Positions 6,900 through 13,857 of a stretch of 17,876 bases of DNA are shown one piece after another. Source of the DNA: DATFYM01 sp035315065 (GTDB lineage: Bacteria > Acidobacteriota > Terriglobia > UBA7540); NCBI GenBank assembly GCA_035315065.1, contig DATFYM010000142.1:1-17876 (forward strand). The letters run 5' to 3'. Each line of letters starts with the position of its first letter. Positions within the stretch are counted from its first letter, which is position 1. The notes beneath the pieces are model-generated. The model had not been told where the DNA came from. It saw nothing but the letters and a program-made list of their open reading frames with translations, and searched no databases. The position numbers were made by a program, and so were the translations under genes.

Positions 6900-7748
6900 A
6901 TGGGCGACGGCGCAATTTCGCTGGCCTCGCGCGACGCGTGGCGACCGCGGCGGTTCTTCCGCACTTACGGCGAGTTTGCGCGCGTGGGCTTCGTGAATAC
7001 GCTAGCCTATCGACTGCGTTACTACACAGGAATCGTCACTTACTTCATCTACGTCTCGGTCTACTATTTCATCTGGCGGGCGATTTACGAGCACAGCGCA
7101 AAGATCGAGGGGTTCGATTTCGCCCAGATCCTCACCTATGTCGCCGTGGGCTGGACCATTCGTTCCGTTTACTTCAACAACATCGATCAGGATATGGCCC
7201 AGGCGGTGATGGAAGGCAAGCTGGCCATGGACCTGATCAAGCCGGTCAACGTGCAGCTTATGTACGTGGCGCAGGCGGCGGGCGAAGCCGTGTTCCGCCT
7301 GGTGATGCTGACTCTGCCTACCGCCGTGGTGCTGCTGCTGGTCTACCCGCTGCGCAAGCCGGCGAGCTTCGTGCACTTTGTCGCCTTCTTCGCCAGCGTG
7401 GTGCTGAGCTTCTTCATCGTGGCCGGGATCAACTTCGCGGTGGGGACGTTCGCCATCCGCCTGAAGTCGATTCTGGGCCTGCTGCGTGCCAAGTACTTTC
7501 TGCTGGAGCTCTTCTCCGGATTGCTGCTGCCGATCTCGTTCTTTCCTCAATTCTTTCAGAAGCTCCTGGCGGTGCTGCCGTTCGAATACATCAGTTACGT
7601 CCCGGTGCTGCTCTACCTGGGCAAGATCAACGGCTGGCGAATTCTGGGCGCCCTGGGCCTGCAGCTTTTCTGGGTGATCGCGCTCCTCACCATCGGCCAC
7701 GTGATGTGGCGATGGTCGAGCCGGAGGATTACGATTCAGGGAGGATAA
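6900..7748 (+). CDS. ABC-2 type exporter, permease subunit
   Basis: An integral inner-membrane protein of 282 residues with about six hydrophobic segments: YYTGIVTYFIYVSVYYFIW, FAQILTYVAVGW, LVMLTLPTAVVLLLVY, FVAFFASVVLSFFIVAGINFAVG, LLELFSGLLLPISFFP and LGLQLFWVIALLTIG. The SGLLLPISFFP segment is typical of the ABC-2 permeases that pair with the ATPase type encoded at 2935. It is the likely partner, although two unrelated genes separate them. Many such systems have two different permeases; only one is present here. The start is the ATG at 6900, after AGGGAAG at suitable spacing; upstream codons in frame translate repeat sequence. Its 3' end overlaps mnmA by 13 bases in convergent orientation. 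Confidence 0.9.
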   Translation: MGDGAISLASRDAWRPRRFFRTYGEFARVGFVNTLAYRLRYYTGIVTYFIYVSVYYFIWRAIYEHSAKIEGFDFAQILTYVAVGWTIRSVYFNNIDQDMAQAVMEGKLAMDLIKPVNVQLMYVAQAAGEAVFRLVMLTLPTAVVLLLVYPLRKPASFVHFVAFFASVVLSFFIVAGINFAVGTFAIRLKSILGLLRAKYFLLELFSGLLLPISFFPQFFQKLLAVLPFEYISYVPVLLYLGKINGWRILGALGLQLFWVIALLTIGHVMWRWSSRRITIQGG

Positions 7749-8941
7749 TTGGCAATCCAACCGCCGCCCAGCACCTCGTCGTCGGGGCCATAGAACACCG
7801 CCGCCTGGCCGGGGGTGATCGCCCGTTGCGCCTCAACGAACTCAACCTGGACGCCGTCCCCGGGCCGAACGCCGTTCGGCCCTACGTGCGCCGCGGCGGG
7901 CACGTGCTTGTTGCGGATCTTGACGCGCGCCTCGATCGCCTCGCCGTTCTTAACTAACGTGGCGACCGGCGCGATCCAGTTCACGTCGCGCACCAGGCAA
8001 CGGTGCTGGTAGAGTTCCTCGTTCGCACCCACCACCACGCGGCGGTGGGCTGGATCAATCTGTATGACGTAAAGGGGCGAGCCGGTGGCGACGTTCAGCC
8101 CCTTGCGCTGGCCAACCGTGTAATTGTGAACACCGTGATGCTCGGCGAGAACGCGCCCGTCCGTGGTGACCACTTCGCCGGCCTGATCCTCGAAGGTCCT
8201 TCCCCGCTCGGCCTGCTTAGCCTGCCCGACCTGCTCAGCTAAATATGCGTCGATGAAGTCCCGATAGCTGCCTGAGGGCACGAAGCAAATCTCCTGGCTG
8301 TCGGGCTTCTCCGCCACCGGCAAGCGGCGGCGCCGGGCGATCTCGCGCACTTCGGTCTTGGTCAACTCGCCCAGCGGAAAGAGCGATCGAGCAAGCTGCG
8401 GCTGGGTGAGGCCGAAAAGGAAGTAAGACTGGTCCTTGGTACGGTCCACGGCGGCGTGGAGGCGGTAGCGTCCGTTGCCCTCGTCGAGACGTAGGCGGGC
8501 GTAGTGGCCGGTAGCGATCTTATCTGCGCCGATCTGAAGCGCCGTCGCGATGAACTTCTCGAACTTGATTTCGGTGTTGCACAGACTGCACGGGATGGGC
8601 GTCTCGCCGCACAGGTAGCGCTCGACGAAGGGGCGGACGACGCCCTGCTCGAAGTCCTGCTCCAGGTTCACCACGTAGTATGGGATGCCGAGAAAGTTGG
8701 CCACGCGGCGCGCGTCGTAGGCGTCGTCGAGCGAGCAGCAGCGGCCGCTGGCGCGTCCTGGCGCAAACGAACTCTCGGTAAGCCCCTGAAGCTGCGGCAA
8801 CCGCCGCTGGTCCCAGAGCTGCATGGTCAGCCCGACCACGCGAGGCGCGCCGTCGCCGCTCTCCAACGGATTGTGGTCCGCCAGAAGGGCAGCGACCGTG
8901 GAACTGTCCACCCCGCCGCTCATGGCTACTGCGATCGTCAT
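7736..8941 (-). CDS. mnmA: tRNA-specific 2-thiouridylase MnmA
   Basis: This enzyme makes 2-thiouridine at wobble position 34 of tRNAs for Lys, Glu and Gln, using ATP and a persulfide passed from a cysteine desulfurase. Of its 401 residues, the pyrophosphatase loop SGGVDSS is at 8-14. GRCCSLDDAYDARRVA (66-81) and TGHYARL are present. The catalytic pair is Cys121 (PCSLCNTEIKF) and Cys219 (SQEICFVPSG). HNYTVGQRKGL lies in the C-terminal half. The start is the ATG at 8941 (MTIAVAMSGGVDSS); a TTG at 8953 is in frame but less likely. It lies 62 bases downstream of the cysteine desulfurase gene and is probably cotranscribed with its sulfur donor. A heptamer hairpin separates the two. Confidence 0.97.
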   Translation of the reverse strand: MTIAVAMSGGVDSSTVAALLADHNPLESGDGAPRVVGLTMQLWDQRRLPQLQGLTESSFAPGRASGRCCSLDDAYDARRVANFLGIPYYVVNLEQDFEQGVVRPFVERYLCGETPIPCSLCNTEIKFEKFIATALQIGADKIATGHYARLRLDEGNGRYRLHAAVDRTKDQSYFLFGLTQPQLARSLFPLGELTKTEVREIARRRRLPVAEKPDSQEICFVPSGSYRDFIDAYLAEQVGQAKQAERGRTFEDQAGEVVTTDGRVLAEHHGVHNYTVGQRKGLNVATGSPLYVIQIDPAHRRVVVGANEELYQHRCLVRDVNWIAPVATLVKNGEAIEARVKIRNKHVPAAAHVGPNGVRPGDGVQVEFVEAQRAITPGQAAVFYGPDDEVLGGGWIANYPP

Positions 8942-8957
8942 AGCAAGGCCCAAATGA

Positions 8958-9042
8958 AGTCGAGAGTCGAAAGTTGAAAGTCGAAGGTCTGGGCCGACCC
9001 CTTCTACTTTTGACTCTTGACTCTCGACTTTCGACTCTCTTC
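8958..9042. repeat. Inverted heptamer arrays between iscS and mnmA
   Basis: Left arm 8958-8992: AGTCGAG, AGTCGAA, AGTTGAA, AGTCGAA, GGTCTGG. Right arm 9008-9042: TTTTGAC, TCTTGAC, TCTCGAC, TTTCGAC, TCTCTTC. The arms are inverted copies around a 15-nt spacer, so the transcript can form a long hairpin. The right arm runs into the 3' end of the desulfurase gene and encodes its tail. Confidence 0.9.
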
Positions 9043-10215
9043 GCGGAGCTGCTCCACCACGGGGGGCAAAATCTCGAGCGTATATTCGACGTCCTCCGTC
9101 GTGGTCGAGTGGCCCAGGCTAAAGCGAACGCTCGATCGCGCCTGGTCCGCCGAGAGCCCGATGGCGGTGAGCACGTGCGACGGCGTGGCCGAGCCTGACG
9201 AACACGCCGATCCCGCCGAGCACGCGATGCCTTGGAGGTCGAGAGCGATCACCAAGCTCCCGGCTTCGACGCCGTCGAACCGAAGATTGGCGGTGCCCGG
9301 CACGCGTCGCGCCCGGTCCCCGTTCACCGCCGTACCCGGCACGCGGGTCAGCAGCCCGTTCTCCAGTTGGTCGCGCAGCGCCGCCAGCCGTGCGCTGCAT
9401 TCCAGGCAGGCGCTAGCCAATGCCGCGGCCTTGCCTAGTCCGACGATTCCCGGAACGTTCTCCGTGCCCGCCCGCCGATCCCGCTCGTGGTGGCCGCCGT
9501 AGATCAGCGGCGCCAAGTTGGTCCCCTTGCGGATGTACATGGCGCCGGTGCCCTTGGGCCCGTGAAACTTGTGGGCCGAGAGCGAAAGCAGGTCGAGGCG
9601 GAGTTGTTCCACGTCCACCGGAATCTTCCCCACCGCCTGCACCGCGTCTGTGTGGAAGCAAATGCCGCGCTCGCGGGCGATGCGGCCGATCTCTTCCACC
9701 GGCTGGACGGTCCCGAGCTCATTGTTGGCAAACATCACCGAGATCAGCACCGTCTCGGGCCGGATCGCGCGCTCGAGGTCGGCCGGGTCCACGATGCCGT
9801 CGGCGCCCACGGGCAGATAAGTGACAGCGACGCCGCGGCGTTCCAGCACCTGTGCGGAATGCAGCACGGCGTGGTGCTCGATTGTAGTCGTGATGATGTG
9901 CGCCGGCCCAGTGTCTCCACCGGCGCCCCCGCCGCCGTTTCCACCCGGCCTGGACCCCGCGGCTTCCACCACGCCGAACAAAGCCTCGTTGTCGCTCTCC
10001 GTGCCGCCGCTGGTGAAGATCACCTCCGCCGGCCGCGCGTTGAGCAGACGAGCTACCTGGGCCCGCGCCTCCTCTACCGCTGCCTTGGCCTGCTGCCCGT
10101 ACCAATGCACCGACGATGCGTTGCCGAACTGCTCCATAAAATACGGCTTCATCGCCTCGAACACTTCCGGGGCGAGGGGGCTGGTGGCCGCGTTGTCAAG
10201 GTAAACATGACGCAT
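9004..10215 (-). CDS. iscS: Cysteine desulfurase (NifS/IscS family)
   Basis: A PLP enzyme that removes sulfur from cysteine as an enzyme-bound persulfide for Fe-S clusters and tRNA thiolation. The 403 residues open with YLDNAATSPLAPEV. TSGGTESDN is at 68-76 and the His cluster IEHH at 112-115. The PLP Lys216 is in SLSAHKFHGPKG, RAGTENVPG is at 248-256, and the persulfide Cys338 is in ACSAGSACSSGS. A glycine-rich insert (residues ~88-104) is unusual. The last ~10 residues (RKSRVKSQK) come from a heptamer array, which has replaced the native C-terminus. The ATG at 10215 gives the family-standard N-terminus; its leader is also heptamer sequence. The nifS or iscS subtype cannot be settled from sequence alone. 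The neighbouring mnmA suggests it supplies tRNA thiolation. Confidence 0.93.
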   Translation of the reverse strand: MRHVYLDNAATSPLAPEVFEAMKPYFMEQFGNASSVHWYGQQAKAAVEEARAQVARLLNARPAEVIFTSGGTESDNEALFGVVEAAGSRPGGNGGGGAGGDTGPAHIITTTIEHHAVLHSAQVLERRGVAVTYLPVGADGIVDPADLERAIRPETVLISVMFANNELGTVQPVEEIGRIARERGICFHTDAVQAVGKIPVDVEQLRLDLLSLSAHKFHGPKGTGAMYIRKGTNLAPLIYGGHHERDRRAGTENVPGIVGLGKAAALASACLECSARLAALRDQLENGLLTRVPGTAVNGDRARRVPGTANLRFDGVEAGSLVIALDLQGIACSAGSACSSGSATPSHVLTAIGLSADQARSSVRFSLGHSTTTEDVEYTLEILPPVVEQLREESRKSRVKSQK

Positions 10216-10220
10216 GGAAG

Positions 10221-10344
10221 ATGTCCGTGGTCCGCTGTCCCTGGTCCGTTTGTGAGTTGCAGGACCAATCAGCCGTCAGCCCTCGGCACGAAAGTCCGGT
10301 TCTTGCCGATAGCCGACTGCTGATGCCTGATCGCCGATAGCTAA
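10221..10344. repeat. Heptamer arrays between the Uma2 gene and iscS
   Basis: Three arrays in 7-bp register. 10221-10255: ATGTCCG, TGGTCCG, CTGTCCC, TGGTCCG, TTTGTGA. 10268-10288: ATCAGCC, GTCAGCC, CTCGGCA. 10303-10344: TTGCCGA, TAGCCGA, CTGCTGA, TGCCTGA, TCGCCGA, TAGCTAA. The second and third are inverted relative to each other. The last ends one base before the Uma2 stop codon. The first forms the iscS leader. Confidence 0.88.
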
Positions 10345-10345
10345 A

Positions 10346-10993
10346 TTAGTTGCTGCCTTTCCGCTCTCGCACCCACTGGCGCAGCGCTTGCAGCCAAGCG
10401 GTCTGTGACAACGTCTTGTTCTCCTCGAGAAGCCGGGACAGGTCCGCGGCCGAAAGACCGGGCAGAACAAGGCTTTCTGGGCTCTCGACGTACCGTTCGC
10501 CGGCAAGGTCATAGATCACCACTCCCGTCCCCTCGCAGCGCCACACCTCGCGCACGCCAAACTTGGCGTAAGTAGGGAGCTTATTGAGGGAGGAGTTCGT
10601 TACGTCGATCTCGATCACCAAGTCCGGCGGCGGATCCATCGTCGGGTCGACCTCGGTCTTGCCATGCATCTGATCCACGTTCTGGATGTAGAACGTCGAA
10701 TCAGCCTCGAAGCCACGCTCCCAGTCTTCGCGCTTGAACGTGGTTGAACCAATATTGAAGAATTCAATGCCGGCTTTCTCGGCGTAGGCTTCAACAATCC
10801 GCGCCAGGGCCCAGTTAGAACCCTCGTGCTTAATAGAAGGGCTCACGATTTCCAGAACTCCTTGGTCATAGGTAAAGTGCGGCACACTGCGGTCCAAGTG
10901 GTCGGCGAGCAGGGCTTCGTAGGCCGCCCAACTGATGTCATACAAAACAATCCGCCGTTCTCCCAGTTCAGGCCGTGTGAGCGTGGTCGCCAT
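10346..10993 (-). CDS. Uma2-family protein (DUF820, PD-(D/E)XK nuclease fold)
   Basis: A 215-residue protein of a family abundant in cyanobacteria, Planctomycetes and Acidobacteria. It is predicted to be a restriction-endonuclease-fold nuclease but is functionally uncharacterised. Core motifs are present: GVLEIVSPSIKHE (46-57), ARIVEAYAEKAGIEFFNIGSTTF, FEADSTFYI (96-103) and PPPDLVIEIDVTNSS (121-135) with the acidic D124, E128 and D130, followed by KFGVREVWRC. The active site looks intact. The ATG at 10993 lies eight bases after GGAG; a GTG at 11002 overlaps that site and is unlikely. It stands alone on the minus strand, with repeats on both sides. Such genes are often scattered and mobile. 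Confidence 0.88.
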   Translation of the reverse strand: MATTLTRPELGERRIVLYDISWAAYEALLADHLDRSVPHFTYDQGVLEIVSPSIKHEGSNWALARIVEAYAEKAGIEFFNIGSTTFKREDWERGFEADSTFYIQNVDQMHGKTEVDPTMDPPPDLVIEIDVTNSSLNKLPTYAKFGVREVWRCEGTGVVIYDLAGERYVESPESLVLPGLSAADLSRLLEENKTLSQTAWLQALRQWVRERKGSN

Positions 10994-11002
10994 ACGATTC
11001 AC

Positions 11003-11404
11003 TCCGATTCGGCGGCGTCAGTTATCGCCGAATTCCTCAACTTCGATTGTACCCGCGCCGTCCGGCCCATTTCCAGCCCTTTCGACGATCCTGGGAGCGC
11101 GGGCGTCCCGCCCGCTCTTGCCCGCAACTTCAAATGAGGCTGCCAGAGGAGCGGGCCCGGCCTGAATGGAGGAGAAGAGCGGGTGGGACGCTCGGCCAAA
11201 TGAGAACACCACGGGCGCGCTGGATCGCGCGGAAATCGTCGGCGGCTGGGTCTATGTTGGCCAGCGGTCGGTTTCCATGTAGGCGACTTCTCAAGCCGAA
11301 TCCCAAGAACTCTAGCGAAACTGTCTGAGTGGCAGCGATTACAGTGGGACGGGCGAGTAATTCCGTCGCGTGCAGGCAGAATTCCCTGAGCACCGGGAGC
11401 GCCC
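11003..11404. other. Gene-free stretch with a REP-like inverted pair
   Basis: About 400 bases without a convincing gene. At 11095-11120 a GC-rich element (GAGCGCGGGCGTCCCGCC and onward) is itself palindromic. It is matched in inverted orientation at 11174-11196 (AAGAGCGGGTGGGACGCTC). Paired GC-rich palindromes about 80 bp apart are the usual layout of REP or BIME elements. The rest (11200-11404) shows nothing I recognise. I see no clear terminator for the selenoprotein gene, which ends here. Confidence 0.55.
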
Positions 11405-12532
11405 TTAGGGTCCGGGCTTGTGTTGGATCTCCGTGGGAACGCGCTCGCGATCGAGTGGCTCGAATGTGAACGTCCACTTCAGCGGGACGGTCTCTGGAAT
11501 ATAACACTCGTGGTCGTCGCAAGCCTGATAGCGAAGCGAACCTTCGAGGACCATCTCGCCGTGCTCGTTCAGCGTAGGTTTCACTTGGGCCTCCGTACCG
11601 ATGACAACGTCCTCCCCCAACCGAACGTGTCCGCGATACACGGGCACAGTTTCCTTAATGACCTCGAGGCGCAGCGTTTCCGGCGCCGGGTATCTCACCG
11701 GATAAAACTTAGCCGCAGTCTCTGTCATCTTCCATTCGATGCCGATGTAGCCCTGCACTCCCGGAGCGTAAGCGTGCATCTTGGGCATCAGGTCAATGCC
11801 CAGGAAGAGTGCAACCCGCTGGTTCGGGTGGACTGCGTTCGTGCTGGCCGACGAGGATAATCGGAGGTGCTTCGCCTCCACGATCGCGTACGTCGAGCTG
11901 AGCGCGCCCCCCACTCGGTCGAGAATCTCCATCGTGGGAGTGCGCTCCTTAAAATCGTCCTCGAAAAACTTGGCCACCACCTTACCGCTCGTATCCACCA
12001 GGTACGTTCCCGGATAAGGGATGCCATAGGCCATGGAGTTCGCCGGAACGGTTTCGTTCAGAATCCCGAAAGTGCGAATGATCTTGGAATCGGGATCGGA
12101 AAGCAGGGGATAAGTAATATGCTTTCGGTCTGCAAAGGCCTTGAGCACGGCCACGCTGTCATAGCTGATCGCGGCCAACCCCAGGCCTTGTTCACGGATA
12201 TTGCCGAGATGCTGTTCCAGCTCGACGAGCTGGGATTTGCAAAACGGTCACCAGTCGGCAGAACGGTAAAAAACCAGTAACGCGCCCTTCGGACCAAGAA
12301 TGCTCTGCAAGTTCTGCAGTCGACCGTTTTGATCGGTCGCCTCAAACGCAGGCAGAATGGAACCCACTTCCGGGCCGGTTTTGATTGCCTGCTGCGCCGA
12401 CGTGACCGCGCAGGCGGAGATGGAGATTAACACCGTAAGCAGGCGCGCGCTCGGGCGTGCCCAAGGCGACACCAGGCCGGAATCGTTGGGCCGTTGGCGC
12501 GACGGTATTGCCACTATTCGTTTTCCATTCAT
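11405..12532 (-). CDS. Predicted selenoprotein: exported redoxin (UxxC) fused to a DsbD-alpha-like domain
   Basis: 375 residues with one in-frame UGA (12248-12250) read as selenocysteine 95. The N-terminus carries a basic region and hydrophobic stretch (ARLLTVLISISACAVTSA), a signal peptide ending near residue 46; ISAC could alternatively be a lipobox. Residues ~52-200 form a thioredoxin-like AhpC/TSA redoxin domain (GSILPAFEATDQNG, ALLVFYRSADW-U-PFCK, ISYDSV, TYPLLSDPDSKIIRTFGI, PGTYLVDTSG). In relatives this site is CPxC, so the UGA replaces the first active-site Cys; Cys98 remains. Residues ~250-375 resemble the DsbD N-terminal domain, with LRYQACDDHECYIPETVPLKW (Cys338, Cys343). Both sides of the UGA are in the same frame and conserved. 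The start ATG at 12532 follows AAGGAGGG at good spacing. A periplasmic thiol or peroxide reductase role is likely. The alternative is a recent nonsense mutation. Confidence 0.85.
12204..12250 (-). promoter_or_regulatory. Candidate bacterial SECIS element with its UGA codon
   Basis: The mRNA immediately after the UGA (12248-12250) folds into CCAGCUC-GUC-GAGCUGG, a perfect 7-bp stem with a 3-nt loop (12217-12233). The loop begins with G, 22 nt after the UGA, followed by U. Known bacterial SECIS elements have a G among the first loop bases about 16-37 nt from the UGA. Lower pairings UGC/GCA and CCG/CGG extend the helix to the UGA with small internal loops, like the fdhF element. I judged this by eye; no folding energy was computed. 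Confidence 0.75.
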
Positions 12533-12669
12533 CTACCAACCCTCCTTCGGCGGAATCCATCTTCACCGATCTTTACCGGCCAAAACCAAAGCTGTGCATG
12601 AGTCTCGTCCGCCGTGGGTGACGCCGATCAGCTACAGCGGACATTCTATGTTGGCGACCGTTAAACGTT

Positions 12670-12731
12670 AGTGGCTAGGAAGAAAGACAGACGCTGTTGC
12701 CTGGCCACTCGTCAGTCACCACTTCTTCCAG
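12670..12731. repeat. Heptamer arrays downstream of the CopG antitoxin gene
   Basis: Left arm: AGTGGCT, AGGAAGA (12670-12683). Right arm: CCACTCG, TCAGTCA, CCACTTC, TTCCAGG (12704-12731). The arms are roughly inverted. The right arm ends four bases before the antitoxin stop. The GTGGCTAGGAA unit recurs at 13719-13730. Confidence 0.6.
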
Positions 12732-12734
12732 GTT

Positions 12735-13055
12735 TCACCGGCGGCGGGACTCGCGCTCCAGACCCTCGTGGACCAGCATTTTCAGCAGCGTCTGGTAGCC
12801 GACGCCTTTGCGGTGCGCGATCTCGCGAGCCTGCGCAAGATCGGCCCCAGGCAGGCGGATAGCAATCTGGATGCTACGCTTCTCATTCAATTGGGCAACC
12901 AGACTCGATCCACCAGCCTTGGCCCCTTTCGATCGCCCTTCAGCGGACTTCCGCTTCACGTAGGCACGACCGTCCTGGCTGGCCCACCAATCCGCCTCAC
13001 CGCTCTCGCTTTTGAAGCTTGGCATCTTCGGCACTTTCTTCTTCAGGGGTTTCAC
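12735..13055 (-). CDS. CopG-family antitoxin (PF12441-like)
   Basis: 106 residues from the GTG at 13055 (MKPLKKKVPKMPSFKSESGEADWWAS), or 96 from the ATG at 13025. The KxxPKxPxFKSExxEADWW start and the C-terminal IQIAIRLPGADLAQAREIAHRKGVGYQTLLKMLVHEGLE are the hallmarks of ribbon-helix-helix antitoxins of this family. The middle (residues ~40-65) is basic and probably disordered. It overlaps the end of the interrupted ParE-like toxin gene by 59 bases, so the two were probably translated together. Antitoxins of this type normally neutralise BrnT- or RelE-like toxins and repress their own operon. The frame is open to 13160, but those residues are the toxin gene in another frame. Confidence 0.82.
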   Translation of the reverse strand: MKPLKKKVPKMPSFKSESGEADWWASQDGRAYVKRKSAEGRSKGAKAGGSSLVAQLNEKRSIQIAIRLPGADLAQAREIAHRKGVGYQTLLKMLVHEGLERESRRR

Positions 13056-13353
13056 TCTCAGGGAATAATTCGCTTCGGACCAATTGCTCTCCGCGCAAAA
13101 CATGAACGATGTAGACGACCTCTTTCTCAATGCGATAGAAAATACGGCACGGAGAAACAATCAACTGGCGATAAGGCAAGCCGCGGAGTTCTGCGGGGAG
13201 TCAGCCCATCCGGGGAAAGCTCTGAAGCTTTCCCACGGCAGCGAACACCCGTTGGACAAGTCGCTGAGCGGCCTCAGGTTTGTCCAGCGCTATATAATCT
13301 GCGATCGCATCCAGCTCCTGAATCGCCGGGTCGGCCCAGATTATTTTAGCCAT
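12997..13353 (-). pseudogene. RelE/ParE-family toxin interrupted by an in-frame UGA
   Basis: Reads MAKIIWADPAIQELDAIADY and onward, with KPEAAQRLVQRVFAAVGKLQSFPRMG, then UGA at codon 51 (13201-13203). It continues in the same frame LPAELRGLPYRQLIVSPCRIFYRIEKEVVYIVHVLRGEQ to 12997. Both halves fit the ParE/RelE fold, and in relatives the stop position is usually Arg or Ser. A CGA-to-UGA transition would explain it. No SECIS-like hairpin lies at the right distance and no Cys is expected there, so selenocysteine is unlikely. Its start overlaps the Phd/YefM gene by 13 bases and its end overlaps the CopG gene. A TTG at 13179 could give a short C-terminal fragment of doubtful activity. Confidence 0.8.
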
Positions 13354-13598
13354 CGCTTTAATCGCTGCTTTGCCTGGACATGAGTAGAGACCCGCCCCTC
13401 TTCGATAGCTCTCTCGCCGCGCGCGATTCCCTCCAGGAGCCGCATGCGATTCTGAAGGGCTTCGAAAGTGACGACATCCACCAGATAGGCGGTTGGGATT
13501 CCGTGTTGGGTGATGAGGACCGGAGACCGATCTTTCACCACTTCCGCCAGAATACTGGTGGCTTGGCGCTTCAAGGTTGTGACCACTTGGGTTTTCAT
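13341..13598 (-). CDS. Phd/YefM-family antitoxin
   Basis: 85 residues, starting MKTQVVTTLKRQATSILAEV with the SPVLITQHGIPTAYLVDVVTFEAL core of Phd/YefM antitoxins, a DNA-binding N-terminal domain. The C-terminal part (LEGIARGERAIEEGRVSTHVQAKQRLKRWLK) is the toxin-wrapping helix. It is the first gene of the cluster and overlaps the toxin start, as usual for type II modules. The start at 13598 is preferred over the in-frame codons up to 13658, which lie in the promoter. The antitoxin is intact although its toxin is broken, the expected order of decay. Confidence 0.88.
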   Translation of the reverse strand: MKTQVVTTLKRQATSILAEVVKDRSPVLITQHGIPTAYLVDVVTFEALQNRMRLLEGIARGERAIEEGRVSTHVQAKQRLKRWLK

Positions 13599-13605
13599 AG
13601 CAATG

Positions 13606-13634
13606 ATATTAAAGTGCCGCTCTGCCTTTTGCAA
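13606..13634 (-). promoter_or_regulatory. Candidate promoter of the Phd/YefM operon
   Basis: TTGCAA (13629-13634), 17-bp spacer, TAATAT (13606-13611), then 7 nt to the antitoxin ATG. Transcription would start at or next to the ATG, so the message may be leaderless, in line with the lack of a Shine-Dalgarno sequence. Confidence 0.4.
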
Positions 13635-13654
13635 TCCGAACTTTGACATCCAAT

Positions 13655-13849
13655 TCAAGTTTCAGTCGGACGCTCTTGAGTGGAGGCTACTGGACAAGTG
13701 GCGAGAGACGAGTGGTTGGTGGCTAGGAACAAAAAACCGAGTCTCGCCGTAGCAGACGAAGCGGGCTCACGCTCCAGGAGCGCCTGTTCAGCCTGCTCGA
13801 TCCCGTGCGCCCGGATTTTGCGCAGGTTGTTCCGGTCCCACTCAGACAT
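13655..13849 (-). pseudogene. Truncated BrnT-like toxin fused to repeat sequence
   Basis: 64 residues: MSEWDRNNLRKIRAHGIEQ and QAEQALLEREPA match the N-terminal third of BrnT-like toxins (WDxxNxxKxxxHGI). The frame then reads SSATARLGFLFLATNHSSLATCPVAS, which is translated heptamer repeat (13691-13732). Shifting frame at about 13765 gives RFVCYGETRF, reminiscent of the next family segment, so a small indel may have come before the repeat. Residues needed for the ribonuclease fold are missing. No adjacent antitoxin in the same direction belongs to it, unless the Phd gene downstream is reused. Confidence 0.6.
13691..13732. repeat. Heptamer array inside the BrnT-like remnant
   Basis: Six units in strict register: TGGACAA, GTGGCGA, GAGACGA, GTGGTTG, GTGGCTA, GGAACAA. 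The sequence is related to the array at 12670-12731, about 1 kb away. Confidence 0.8.
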
Positions 13850-13857
13850 CGCTTACC

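Noticed and set aside
6857..7957. 366-residue plus-strand frame overlapping the permease
   Set aside because: It is the +1 shadow of the permease and mnmA, rich in Arg and Gly with no hydrophobic pattern. The permease frame has six clear membrane segments.
13201..13203. Second in-frame UGA, in the ParE-like toxin, as another selenocysteine
   Set aside because: Relatives have Arg or Ser here, not Cys. The nearest hairpin (CCGC/GCGG) puts its loop only ~10 nt after the UGA, outside the SECIS range. A nonsense mutation is simpler.
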